Below are positions 51,957 to 60,496 of a stretch of DNA of 64,000 bases, piece by piece. The first letter of the stretch is position 1. The number at the start of each line of letters is the position of its first letter. A program made the position numbers and the translations under genes. The notes beneath the pieces are model-generated. The model was not told the origin of the DNA. It saw only the letters and a list, made by a program, of their open reading frames with translations, and made no database searches. This DNA comes from Mycolicibacterium elephantis DSM 44368 (GTDB lineage Bacteria > Actinomycetota > Actinomycetes > Mycobacteriales > Mycobacteriaceae), in assembly GCF_004014805.1 (NCBI RefSeq), contig NZ_ATDN01000003.1:100551-164550 (forward strand), in the 5' to 3' direction.

Positions 51957-52915
51957 GCGGCCCCCACCGTGAAGAAGCTGGCCGCGGTCACCGCGAGCAA
52001 GGCGAGCAGGAAGGACCCGGCCAGGAGTTCGGGCACCCGGAACAGCCGCAGCTTGGCGATGAACACCTCGACACTGGCCAGCAGCAGCGCCAGCACACCG
52101 ACCTTCACCGCGACGGCGACCACGCCGACTGCCACCGCGAGCGCGGTCGGCTGGTCACCGGCAATTCCCCACGGCAGGAACAGGTTCGCCAGCAGCGCCA
52201 GCAGTACGGTCATCCGCATCGCCGACGCCCACTCCACCAGGGCCAGCTTCGGCCCGGCGTATTCGAGGACCATCGCCTCGTGCACCATCGTCAGCTCGAG
52301 GTGGGTGGCGGGGTTGTCCACCGGCAACCGGCCCGTTTCCGCGATGATCACCACCACCAGCGCGGCGAACGCCAACACACCGGACAGCGACACCACCTGG
52401 CCCGGGTTGTCCAACGTATTAGCCACCAGTGCACCCAGATTCGCCGATCCGGCCGGGATCGACAATGCGAAGACCGCCAGCAGGATCGTCGGCTCCACCA
52501 GAGCGGCGATGGTGGTCTCACGGCTGGCGCCCATGCCGCCGAACGAGGTACCGGTGTCGATGCCTGCGAGGGTGAGCGCGACCGTGCCCAGGAACAACAG
52601 CCCGACGACGGCGAACAGATCGGCGCTGGAGTCCAGCGGCGACCCGGTGGCCACCACCGGGGCGATCGCTGCGATCAGGAGCGTGGTGCCGGCGAGCACG
52701 AACGGCGCGGCGGCGAAGATCAGCGTGGTGCCCTCGGGCGTGATCTGTTGTTTGCCAAGCTGTTTGCGCAGATCCCGCCACGGCTGCAGCACCCCCGCAC
52801 CGGCGCGGCCCTCCCAGCGCGCACGGACCTGGCGCATCAACCCGATCACCAGCGGCGCACCGAGGACCACCGTGGCCAGTTGGGCCACCCCCGCGAGGTA
52901 GGACATCAGGTTCAT
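51953..52915 (-). CDS. hycD: NuoH-like membrane anchor subunit (HycD-like, Rv0084)
   Basis: A 320-residue membrane protein from ATG 52913-52915 (ATGA overlap with the gene before). The quinone/anchor signature [19 protein letters not shown] with paired acidic residues, and [20 protein letters not shown], are typical of HycD/NuoH. An open frame extending upstream to 53710 overlaps the neighbour and is not coding. This subunit connects the soluble redox module to the pump. Confidence 0.9.
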   Translation of the reverse strand: MNLMSYLAGVAQLATVVLGAPLVIGLMRQVRARWEGRAGAGVLQPWRDLRKQLGKQQITPEGTTLIFAAAPFVLAGTTLLIAAIAPVVATGSPLDSSADLFAVVGLLFLGTVALTLAGIDTGTSFGGMGASRETTIAALVEPTILLAVFALSIPAGSANLGALVANTLDNPGQVVSLSGVLAFAALVVVIIAETGRLPVDNPATHLELTMVHEAMVLEYAGPKLALVEWASAMRMTVLLALLANLFLPWGIAGDQPTALAVAVGVVAVAVKVGVLALLLASVEVFIAKLRLFRVPELLAGSFLLALLAVTAASFFTVGAA

Positions 52916-54876
52916 TTGGCGACCACCAGGATGATCAGTACACCCAGCGCCCCGTAGGCCAGGTAGAGGTGGATGCTGCCGGTGTGGGCGCGGCGGATCA
53001 CCGCGGCCGCGGTCGCCACCGCGCGCACGACCGGTGTGTACAGCCGCTCCTCGATGGCGTCGCCGATCCGGTTCCGGTAGGTGACACGGTCGGCCATGTA
53101 CCGCGATTCGGCGGTCGGGGTGACCTCGATGGCGGTGTCGGGGCGAAGAACGTCGTCGAACACCCGCTGCAGCGGTTCGGCGAACGACGTTGCGGTGTAC
53201 TGCATCCGCGCGGTCAGGTCGCCCGCGCCGCAGGCCCACAACGGCAGCCGTTCGGCGGCCGGCCGGCGTCGGGACCGCCACTGGCTGGCGACGACCACGG
53301 CGAGGATCGCCAGCACCAGCGCCCCCGCGATCACCGCAGGCGCGAGGGACCCGGGGACACCGGGCAGCCGGATCATGATCCCGAAGTCGGTGAAGTTGAC
53401 CGTCTGCGCTGCGGGCAGCGTCTCGAGCACCCGCCGTAGTGCGGGGGCGACCAGCCCGGGAACCACCGCGATCAACGCACAGCCGATGGCGGCGATGGTC
53501 ATGGCGCCGACCATCGTGCGCGAGGATTCCCTTGCCGCCGAAGCGGGTTCGGAACGCGGCCGGGCCAGAAAGCCGATGCCGAACGCCTTGACCATGGTGG
53601 CCACCCCGAGGCCGGCCGTCAGCGCGACCGCCCCCATGGCCAGCGGCCCCAGCAGCGACACCACCGTGTCGTTGCCCGGGGCGCGGATCAGCGACTGAAG
53701 CAGCAGCCACTCGCTGACGAAGCCGGCGCCGAGCGGCAGCCCGGACGCGCCGAGGGCAGCCACCCCGAACAGTGTCGTCGTCGCGGGCATCCGCCGCGCC
53801 AGCCCGCCGAGCCGGTCGAGATCACGCAGCCCGGTCACCGACAGCACCGACCCCGCGGCCATGAACGCCAGGCACTTGAACGCCGCATGCGCGAGAAGAT
53901 GCAGCACGGCCGCGGTCATCGCGATGGTCGCAGGTGCGCCCGCGCCGGCGTCGGCGAACAACGTCGCCGCGCCCAGCCCCAGGGTGATCAGGCCCATATT
54001 CTCGGTGGTCGAATACGCAAGCAGCCGTTTGAGATCCGCCGCCACCGAAGCCTGCAGCACGCCGTAGAGCGCCGACGCCGCCCCGACGGCCAGTAGCGTC
54101 AGCGCCCACCAGCGGGGTCCAGGTCCGAGCAGCTGCAGGTCGATGCGCACGATGCCGTAAATGCCGAGGGTCACCATCGCCGCGCTCATCAACGCCGACA
54201 CCGGGCTGGGCGCTTCGGGGTGGGCCCGCGGCAACCAGGCGTGCAACGGCACCAAACCGGCCTTCGACCCGAAGCCGGCGAGCGTGAGCAGAAAGACCAT
54301 CGTCCGCGTGCCTTCGGACACACCGCCCAGGTCCGCGAAGCGGTCCGCGCCGCCCGCCGCGGACAGCACCATGAGGCCGACCAGGATCGCGACGAAGCCG
54401 AGTTGGGTCATCACCGCGTAAACCAACGCCGCCGAGCGCACCGGGGGCCGGGTGTGGTCGGTGAGCACCAGGACCAACGAGGCGATGGCCATCAGCTCCC
54501 AGGCGAACAAGAACGTCGTCACCGATCCCGCCGCGGGCACCAGCAACATGGCGGCCACGAACAGGGGAAGCACGGTCGTCGCGGTGCGGCTCAGCTCGTG
54601 TGCGTATCCGATCGCATAGATGCCGACCGGCACCGCGACCGCGCCGGTCAACGCCATGAAGAACCCGCCGAGCGGATCAAGGTGCAGGTGCACGCCGGCC
54701 AACGGCAGCAGCCAGCCGATGCGTACGTCACGGGCGGGGCCGAACACGGCGATCAGGCCCAGCCACACTCCGATGGCGCCGACAGCCGAGGTGCTCAGTC
54801 CCATGATGATACTGAAGCTGCTGCGGGACAAGGGTTTTCGCGAGCTCCTTGGTGGAGCCGCCAGCGTCGCGGTCAC
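52912..54876 (-). CDS. Antiporter-like membrane subunit (HyfB-like, Rv0083)
   Basis: A 654-residue NuoL/HyfB-type protein with at least fifteen spans. TFLFAWELMAIASLVLV contains the conserved Glu of helix 5, and LVPLHAWLPRAHPEAPSPVS is the core Mrp motif; LLAYSTTENMGLITLGLG follows. A long C-terminal extension (from about 490) with a final span is also present in the family. It starts at 54876, overlapping the small-subunit stop by four bases. Confidence 0.9.
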   Translation of the reverse strand: MTATLAAPPRSSRKPLSRSSFSIIMGLSTSAVGAIGVWLGLIAVFGPARDVRIGWLLPLAGVHLHLDPLGGFFMALTGAVAVPVGIYAIGYAHELSRTATTVLPLFVAAMLLVPAAGSVTTFLFAWELMAIASLVLVLTDHTRPPVRSAALVYAVMTQLGFVAILVGLMVLSAAGGADRFADLGGVSEGTRTMVFLLTLAGFGSKAGLVPLHAWLPRAHPEAPSPVSALMSAAMVTLGIYGIVRIDLQLLGPGPRWWALTLLAVGAASALYGVLQASVAADLKRLLAYSTTENMGLITLGLGAATLFADAGAGAPATIAMTAAVLHLLAHAAFKCLAFMAAGSVLSVTGLRDLDRLGGLARRMPATTTLFGVAALGASGLPLGAGFVSEWLLLQSLIRAPGNDTVVSLLGPLAMGAVALTAGLGVATMVKAFGIGFLARPRSEPASAARESSRTMVGAMTIAAIGCALIAVVPGLVAPALRRVLETLPAAQTVNFTDFGIMIRLPGVPGSLAPAVIAGALVLAILAVVVASQWRSRRRPAAERLPLWACGAGDLTARMQYTATSFAEPLQRVFDDVLRPDTAIEVTPTAESRYMADRVTYRNRIGDAIEERLYTPVVRAVATAAAVIRRAHTGSIHLYLAYGALGVLIILVVAK

Positions 54877-55352
54877 TTGCCGGTCACCGATCGCAGTGCG
54901 GCGACGATCTGGTCGGGGGTGGGCGGACAGCCCGGTATCTCGACGTCGACGGGGACCACTTCGCCGACCGCGCCGACCACCCCGTAGGCGTCGGCGAAGA
55001 CGCCCCGGTTCAGGGCGCAGTCACCACAGGCGATGACCACCCGCGGTTTGGGGGTGGACTCGACGGTGTTGCGAAGTGGTTCGGCCATGTTGCGGGTGAC
55101 GACGCCGGTGACCAGCAGGGCGTCGGCGTGCCGAGGGGAGGCCACCAGGCGGGCTCCGTACTGCTCGGCGTCGTAGACGGGGCCGAACGCTCCGCCGACC
55201 TCCACCTCACAGCCGTTGCACGAACCGGCGTCGACGTGGCGGATCTGCAGCGAACCCCGCACGCCCGCAGGCGGTTGTACCGTCGGCTCCGGTGCCGGCG
55301 GCTTCGGCTCGACGATGCGCCCGATGCGAAATATCTTGCGCAGCCAGCTCAT
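54873..55352 (-). CDS. [4Fe-4S] small subunit (HycG/NuoB-like, Rv0082)
   Basis: A 159-residue protein from ATG 55350-55352. Four Cys ligands of a proximal [4Fe-4S] cluster are present: DAGSCNGCEVE (CxxC), ACGDCALNRG and PGCPPTP. The CxxC form is typical of group 4 hydrogenases and related complexes rather than complex I, which has CC. The Pro-rich N-terminus (PKPPAPEPTVQPP) is a membrane-side linker. It is the electron entry or exit point next to the Ni-less large subunit. Confidence 0.9.
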   Translation of the reverse strand: MSWLRKIFRIGRIVEPKPPAPEPTVQPPAGVRGSLQIRHVDAGSCNGCEVEVGGAFGPVYDAEQYGARLVASPRHADALLVTGVVTRNMAEPLRNTVESTPKPRVVIACGDCALNRGVFADAYGVVGAVGEVVPVDVEIPGCPPTPDQIVAALRSVTGK

Positions 55353-55693
55353 TGCTCGCCCTCGACATCGGCACGAAGGTCCTCCAGGACGGCGACGCGG
55401 TCACTGAGCACCGTCGTCAGCACCTTGCGTGCGACCGCGAGCAGCTCGGCGATGTCCGGTGAGGCGATGGAGTAGATGACGCTGTTGCCCTCCTTGCGGG
55501 CCGTCACGACCCCGGCCCTGCGCAACACACCCAACTGCTGCGAGAGGTTGGAGGATTCAAGTCCGACCTCCGGCTGCAGTTCGCCGACGGAACGGTCCTT
55601 CTCGACCAGCAGCTCCAAGATCAGGACGCGTGCCGGATGGCCGAGGGTCTTGAAGAAATCGCCCTTGAGCTTGTACAGCGGCTCCACCGACAC
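55349..55693 (-). CDS. ArsR/SmtB-family regulator (Rv0081-like)
   Basis: A 114-residue winged-HTH repressor from ATG 55691-55693, first gene of the complex operon. The HTH is RVLILELLVEKDRSVGELQPEVGLESSNLSQQL (residues 22-54). The ArsR metal box ELCVCDL-type Cys pair is absent, so it is a non-canonical member. The Mtb homologue is a hypoxia-network regulator that binds its own promoter. AT-rich repeats directly upstream are candidate operators. Confidence 0.88.
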   Translation of the reverse strand: MSVEPLYKLKGDFFKTLGHPARVLILELLVEKDRSVGELQPEVGLESSNLSQQLGVLRRAGVVTARKEGNSVIYSIASPDIAELLAVARKVLTTVLSDRVAVLEDLRADVEGEQ

Positions 55694-55708
55694 CCCTGAA
55701 GAAATGTT

Positions 55709-55751
55709 GTTTTCTAAAATTTAATAGTTGAAAACTTTATCAGATAGTTGA
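55709..55751. promoter_or_regulatory. Candidate operator of the ArsR-type regulator
   Basis: An AT-rich stretch with the dyad GTTTTC (55709-55714)/GAAAAC (55730-55735) and the direct repeat ATAGTTGA at 55724-55731 and 55744-55751, 20 bp apart (two helical turns). It contrasts strongly with the GC-rich surroundings. Regulation is inferred from position. Confidence 0.5.
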
Positions 55752-55786
55752 GCGAGCGCATAACCGCGCGGCTTCATCCGGTCCGA

Positions 55787-56482
55787 TCAGTCGGCGGGAT
55801 GGGCCTGGTCGTCGAGGGGTTCGATGACCCCCTGGACAAGCGCCGACACCTCGTTCGTCACGCCGCCGCCGACGAAGAACAGCATCTCGTCGCCCGCTTC
55901 GAGCACATCGTCGGGCGTCGGGAGAACGATCCCGCTCTCCCGGATGACGATCGCCAACGCGCTGTTCTCCGACAGCGGCAAGTCGGCCATCCGTCGGCCC
56001 ACCAACGGATCCCCTTCGGGCAGCGTGAGTTTGGCCAAGCTGACCTGCCCCTGCCGCAGCTCCATCAACCGAACCACATGCCCGATGTCGATGGCGCCCT
56101 CGATCGCCGCGACCAGGGCCGCCGGCGCGGACACCGCGAGGTCGACGCCCCACGCCTCGTTGAACAGCCACTGGTTGCGCATGTCGTTGACGCGCGCGAG
56201 CACCCGGCCCACCCCGAACTCTGTCTTGGCCAACAGCGACATGGTCAGGTTCACCTTGTCGTCGCCCGTTGCGGCGATCACCACGTCGCAAGTCTCGATC
56301 CCCGCCTCCTGCAGCACAGCCACTTCGCAGGCGTCGGCCAACAACCAGTCGGCCTCGGGCACGGTGTGGGGCTCGTAGTGCCGGACGCTGTGCTCGATCA
56401 GCAAGACCTTGTGCCCGTAGTCGATCAGCTCCTGGGCGACCGAGCGGCCGACCGCTCCCGCACCCGCGATGCCGATGCGCAT
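55787..56482 (-). CDS. TrkA-family potassium channel/transporter regulatory protein
   Basis: A 231-residue cytosolic protein from ATG 56480-56482. The RCK/TrkA-N Rossmann domain is MRIGIAGAGAVGRSVAQEL..., with the nucleotide-binding Glu in LLIEHS. The TrkA-C domain follows (GRRMADLPLSENSALAIVI). It gates K+ uptake in response to NAD(H)/ATP or c-di-AMP. It is divergent from a K+/H+ antiporter, across 141 bases, so the two may balance K+ uptake and efflux. Confidence 0.88.
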   Translation of the reverse strand: MRIGIAGAGAVGRSVAQELIDYGHKVLLIEHSVRHYEPHTVPEADWLLADACEVAVLQEAGIETCDVVIAATGDDKVNLTMSLLAKTEFGVGRVLARVNDMRNQWLFNEAWGVDLAVSAPAALVAAIEGAIDIGHVVRLMELRQGQVSLAKLTLPEGDPLVGRRMADLPLSENSALAIVIRESGIVLPTPDDVLEAGDEMLFFVGGGVTNEVSALVQGVIEPLDDQAHPAD

Positions 56483-56623
56483 CGAGCGGCGTTCCTCCGC
56501 ACCGCTTGACACCTCGGCAGATCGCTTCCAAAGGCGGACCACCATTTCATACTGACTTATCCGCTGCCGTGGTAGGTGTTGACTGCACATCGCACCAGCC
56601 ACCCGGTCCCGAACGGGGAAGAG

Positions 56624-58120
56624 ATGACCCTGCAGCAGCTGTATCTGATGCTGCTCGCGGGTGGGCTCGTGCTGTTGGCCAGCATCGTGGCCACGCGGGC
56701 GGCCAGCCGCATCGGCTTACCGAGCCTGCTGCTGTTCCTGGCCGTCGGCGTCATCGTCGGCGAGGACGGGCTGGGACTGCAGTTCGACAACTATCTGCTC
56801 GCGGACCACCTCGGCACCGTGGCCTTGGCGATCATCCTCATCGAGGGCGGCCTGACCACCAATTTCGCCGACATCCGCAAGGTATTGGCTCCAGCCGGGG
56901 TGCTGGCCACCGTCGGCGTCGGCGTCAGCATGATCGTCACCGCGGCGGGTGCGCATCTGCTGCTGGGCATGGACTGGCAACTGGCGCTGCTGCTGGGTGC
57001 AATCGTCTCGTCGACCGACGCGGCCGCGGTGTTCTCGGTGCTGCGGGTCGTGCCCCTGCCCCGGCGGGTCGCGGGGTTGCTCGAAGCCGAGTCGGGTTTC
57101 AACGATGCCCCGGCCGTCATCCTCGTTCTGTTGTTCAGCGCCGCACCGCTGGAGCTCTCCCCGGTGCACACGCTCGTGACGGTGGCCTATGAGTTGGCGG
57201 CGGGCGGCGTGATCGGCGTGGTCCTCGGCGTGGTGGGTGCCTTCGGCCTGCGCCGGATCGCGCTTCCGGCCTCCGGCTTGTATCCGCTCGCGGCGTTCGG
57301 TCTGGGCATGGTGGCCTTTGCGGCGGCGGGTGCGGCACACGCCAGCGGGTTCCTTGCGGCGTACGTGTCTGCGCTGGTGCTCGCCAATTCCGGGCTCCCC
57401 CACCGCTCGGCGACGCGCTCGTTCGCCGAGGGACTGGCCTGGCTGGCACAGATCGGCCTGTTCGTGTTGCTCGGCCTGCTGGTGGATCCGGGCGATCTGG
57501 CCGCCGAGGTGCTGCCCGCGGTCGTCATCGGACTCGTCCTGTTGTTGATCGCACGGCCACTGTCCGTCGCGATTTCCCTTCTCGGGTTCCGAATACCTTG
57601 GCGCGAACAGCTTTTCGTGTCATGGGCGGGATTGCGGGGTGCGGTCCCGATCGTGTTGGCGACCTTTCCGATCGTCGGCGGCGTTCCCGACAGCCTTCGG
57701 TTGCTCAACATCGTGTTCATCCTCGTCGTGGTGTTCACCCTGGTGCAGGGGCCAAGCCTGGGTCTGGTGGCGCGCCGGTTGGGGCTGATATCGAAGGAGG
57801 CCACCCGCGAGATCCAGGTGGAGTCGGCTCCGCTGGACGTGCTCGAGGCCGAACTGCTCACGATGACTGTGCACGCACCGTCGCGCCTGCACAACGTCAC
57901 CGTCCGCGAACTGCGGCTACCCGACCCGAGCGTGATCACGTTGATCATCCGCGACGGAAACACGTTCGTGCCGCAACCCGACACCCGGCTTGCCATCGGC
58001 GACGAACTGCTCATCGTCACCACGAGCAAGACACGAGCGGCCACCGAGCGGAGGCTGCGAGCGGTCAGCCGGCGCGGAAAGCTCGCGCACTGGTTCGACG
58101 AGTACGGCGAAGCCGGGTAA
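56624..58120 (+). CDS. CPA1-family K+/H+ (or Na+/H+) antiporter with TrkA-C domain
   Basis: A 498-residue protein from ATG 56624. Twelve or thirteen spans precede a soluble TrkA-C-like domain (residues 400-485: LRLPDPSVITLIIRDGNTFV). The ion site is SSTDAAAVFSVLR and ESGFNDAPAVILVLL, with the Asp-type motif of the NhaP2/CvrA group. Residues of the transport core and the regulatory RCK_C are on one chain. Divergent trkA suggests control of intracellular K+ and turgor. Confidence 0.9.
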   Translation: MTLQQLYLMLLAGGLVLLASIVATRAASRIGLPSLLLFLAVGVIVGEDGLGLQFDNYLLADHLGTVALAIILIEGGLTTNFADIRKVLAPAGVLATVGVGVSMIVTAAGAHLLLGMDWQLALLLGAIVSSTDAAAVFSVLRVVPLPRRVAGLLEAESGFNDAPAVILVLLFSAAPLELSPVHTLVTVAYELAAGGVIGVVLGVVGAFGLRRIALPASGLYPLAAFGLGMVAFAAAGAAHASGFLAAYVSALVLANSGLPHRSATRSFAEGLAWLAQIGLFVLLGLLVDPGDLAAEVLPAVVIGLVLLLIARPLSVAISLLGFRIPWREQLFVSWAGLRGAVPIVLATFPIVGGVPDSLRLLNIVFILVVVFTLVQGPSLGLVARRLGLISKEATREIQVESAPLDVLEAELLTMTVHAPSRLHNVTVRELRLPDPSVITLIIRDGNTFVPQPDTRLAIGDELLIVTTSKTRAATERRLRAVSRRGKLAHWFDEYGEAG

Positions 58121-58140
58121 CGGCGACTACGCTCGACGAA

Positions 58141-58995
58141 ATGCGCTTCGCATTCAAGACGTCCCCGCAGAACACCACCTGGGCGGACATGCTGGCCGTT
58201 TGGCAGGCCGCCGACGATATCGAGATCTTCGAGTCTGGTTGGACTTTCGATCACTTCTACCCCATCTTCTCCGACTCGACCGGCCCGTGTTTGGAAGGTT
58301 GGATCACGTTGACGGCGTTGGCGCAGGCAACCAAGCGACTACGGCTCGGGACGTTGGTGACCGGCATCCACTACCGTCATCCGGCGGTGCTAGCCAACAT
58401 GGCCGCGTCGCTGGACATCATCTCCGACGGCCGTCTGGAGCTCGGCATCGGCGCCGGCTGGAACGAAGAGGAGTCCGGTGCCTACGGCATCGAGCTGGGC
58501 ACCATCAAGGAACGCTTCGATCGTTTCGAGGAGGCCTGCGAGGTGCTCACCGGGCTGCTGAGCCAGGAAACCACCACGTTCGACGGCAAGTTCTACCAAC
58601 TCAAGGATGCACGCAACGAACCGAAGGGGCCGCAACAGCCGCACCCGCCGATCTGCATCGGCGGCAATGGAGAGAAACGCACGCTGAAGATCACCGCCAA
58701 GTACGCGCAACACTGGAATTTCGTCGGTGGACCGCCGGATGTGTTCGCACGTAAGCGCGAAGTGTTGGCCGCGCACTGCGCAGACATCGGCCGCGATCCC
58801 GGCGAGATCATGCTGTCGGCCCATGTCCGGCTGAACCCGGATCTCAATTACGGCGCGGTCGTCGAGGAGGCGGCGGCGCTGGGGAAAGAAGGGCTGGACC
58901 TAGCGATCGTCTACCTGCCACCGCCGCACGACCCACGCGTTCTGGAGCCGCTGGCGGAAGAGATCAGGGTGTCGGGCCTGCTCGACGGGCAATGA
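58141..58995 (+). CDS. LLM-class F420-dependent oxidoreductase
   Basis: A 284-residue cytosolic enzyme from ATG 58141. The luciferase-like TIM barrel shows FESGWTFDHFYPIF, LRLGTLVTGIHYRHPAVLA, LELGIGAGWNEEE and PPICIGGNGEKRTL, the cofactor-binding blocks typical of F420 users in mycobacteria. Substrate unknown. It follows the antiporter by 20 bases but shares no obvious pathway. Confidence 0.88.
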   Translation: MRFAFKTSPQNTTWADMLAVWQAADDIEIFESGWTFDHFYPIFSDSTGPCLEGWITLTALAQATKRLRLGTLVTGIHYRHPAVLANMAASLDIISDGRLELGIGAGWNEEESGAYGIELGTIKERFDRFEEACEVLTGLLSQETTTFDGKFYQLKDARNEPKGPQQPHPPICIGGNGEKRTLKITAKYAQHWNFVGGPPDVFARKREVLAAHCADIGRDPGEIMLSAHVRLNPDLNYGAVVEEAAALGKEGLDLAIVYLPPPHDPRVLEPLAEEIRVSGLLDGQ

Positions 58996-59008
58996 TCACA
59001 AAAAGGTA

Positions 59009-59042
59009 ACGGCCGGCAAACGAGTGACAGGCGGCCGGCCGT
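59009..59042 (+). terminator. Hairpin after the F420 oxidoreductase
   Basis: ACGGCCGGC (59009-59017) with GCCGGCCGT (59034-59042), a 9-bp GC-rich stem beginning 13 bases past the stop. No T-run follows. Confidence 0.65.
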
Positions 59043-59070
59043 CGCCAATGGGCTGTGGCTGGTGAGTTCG

Positions 59071-59211
59071 CTAGAACCCGTAACGAAGGAGTTCGTCCGG
59101 CGTGATCAGGCGCTCAGCCTTCGCGGGGAATCCGCGGCTCTTCAAGGGATGACGGAAAAGTGACCAGGCGATTCGACTCACCCGTGAACGAGAAAGCGGG
59201 TTGAGGTACAC
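59071..59211 (-). CDS. Small basic hypothetical protein with a strong ribosome binding site
   Basis: A 46-residue ORF from GTG 59209-59211, with an AGGAG (59220-59224 on the plus strand, read in reverse) at ideal 8-base spacing. The sequence is basic and amphipathic (YLNPLSRSRVSRIAWSLFRH, then FPAKAERLITPDELLRYGF), with codon-position GC typical of coding DNA. A competing 72-codon ORF in another frame (59114-59332) lacks these signs. The function is unknown; it may be a regulator- or membrane-associated peptide. Confidence 0.5.
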   Translation of the reverse strand: MYLNPLSRSRVSRIAWSLFRHPLKSRGFPAKAERLITPDELLRYGF

Positions 59212-59707
59212 GGAACTGACTCCTGTGTCGATATATGTTGCTGATCAGGGCTCTACCATATCGCAGCGCCCCCCATGAAGTCATTAGATACCTGGGGTCA
59301 AGCAAACGGTCCGAGGCGCGCCGAAATATCATCTGATGTTTTTTCTGATGCAGTTGTGACTGATGTGAATATCTGCGATGGGGTGCTCCTGCACTCCTGT
59401 CGCGCCGGGCGCGCGTCGGGCGATGCCTCGCGTGCCGGCCTGAGATTGTTTGCTAGCTGGCCGGCTTGCGGACTCTTTTCCTGGGATAGTCTGGGCGCGC
59501 GTCGGATCGGCCTCGTAACTCTCCGACGTGGCCATTACTCGAGTTTTGGCTGGTAGACGACGGTGTCGATCGAGCATTCCGGCGCCGTCTTGGGGCCGCA
59601 AATTCGTGCGACTGCGGGGGTTGCTGTTCAGGTAGCATTTGCGAAGTGACGCCTGACGAGGCTTGCCAATCAATTCGGCGCCGAGATGGCCGCTGTGCGG
59701 AGTGCCA

Positions 59708-60496
59708 ATGACAGAGACCCTGCGGATCGACGCGCCGTTGGTGCTCGAGGCTGGGAGCAGACTGCAGGCGCTCGCGGCGGCGATCCCTCCCCCGCCGGCC
59801 TCGTTCAGTCCGACGGGCGCGGATGCGCTGTCGGTCGCGATTGCGGGCAAGGTCGCCGAAGTGGTGGACCCGGTACTGGCTCAACTCCCGGTGACCAAAG
59901 AGGAGTTGACGCGTTACGCGCAGAACGTGTTGACCGCGGCCGGTATGTATGACGCGGCTGATCGGCAGCTTGCCGAAGAGATTCTGAAGCGCCTGAGCGA
60001 GTTGGACGGGGATGAAGCAGGGTCCACAGGCGGTGGCTCGGGTGCTGGTGCGGCGGAGGGTGCAACGACGTCGGGTGCTGGTGCAGCTGAGCAGGCCGGC
60101 CAGATGGGCCAGATGATGCAGATGCCAATGCAATTGGCGCAACAGGCAGCTCAGATTCCGATGCAGTTGGCTGGCATGGCAGGGGCAATCCCGGCGGCGA
60201 TGATGCAGGGCTTGCAGAGCGCCATGCAACAGGTCGGGCAGGTGTCGGAGATGGCAAGTGCCGAGGATGAACTGAAACCCGAAGGAGACGAGGCGGTTTC
60301 GGCGTCGACGACAGAGAAAGAGCCGCCTGGGGCAGAGACGCCACGGGCCGAGGTCCAGGGAGCCGCGCCTAGCACTGCTGGCGGTGAACGGGCGCCCGAG
60401 CCGCAGGTGCAGGAGTTCGAACCGCCGCCGCCCGCGGTGCCACCGAAGCCGGCGCCGACGCGCCCGGCTGAGGCGGCGCCGGAGACCGCACTATGA
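59708..60496 (+). CDS. EspC-like type VII secretion substrate
   Basis: A 262-residue protein from ATG 59708. Residues 1-95 form a helical hairpin like EspC (LVLEAGSRLQALAAAIP...LTRYAQNVLTAAG), ending with the secretion signal YDAAD (Tyr81, Asp85; YxxxD/E). A Gly/Ala linker, a Met/Gln-rich amphipathic stretch (MGQMMQMPMQLAQQAAQIPM, about 135-185) and an acidic Pro-rich tail follow. Its stop overlaps the next start by four bases, suggesting co-export or a shared complex. Which ESX system would secrete it is not visible. Confidence 0.8.
   Translation: MTETLRIDAPLVLEAGSRLQALAAAIPPPPASFSPTGADALSVAIAGKVAEVVDPVLAQLPVTKEELTRYAQNVLTAAGMYDAADRQLAEEILKRLSELDGDEAGSTGGGSGAGAAEGATTSGAGAAEQAGQMGQMMQMPMQLAQQAAQIPMQLAGMAGAIPAAMMQGLQSAMQQVGQVSEMASAEDELKPEGDEAVSASTTEKEPPGAETPRAEVQGAAPSTAGGERAPEPQVQEFEPPPPAVPPKPAPTRPAEAAPETAL

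Larger units (their letters stand above)
58996..59707. other. Long intergenic region before the T7S-associated cluster
   Basis: About 712 bases, including a terminator (59009-59042), a small minus-strand ORF (59071-59211) and about 500 bases of regulatory DNA without a conserved ORF. The segment 59212-59350 is AT-richer and probably contains divergent promoters. Confidence 0.6.

Noticed and set aside
48350..55352. Functional [NiFe] hydrogenase
   Set aside because: The large subunit has none of the four Ni-binding cysteines, and no hyp maturation genes are in the window.
59114..59332. 72-codon minus-strand ORF
   Set aside because: No ribosome binding site and no coding bias; the shorter ORF in another frame with AGGAG is a better candidate.
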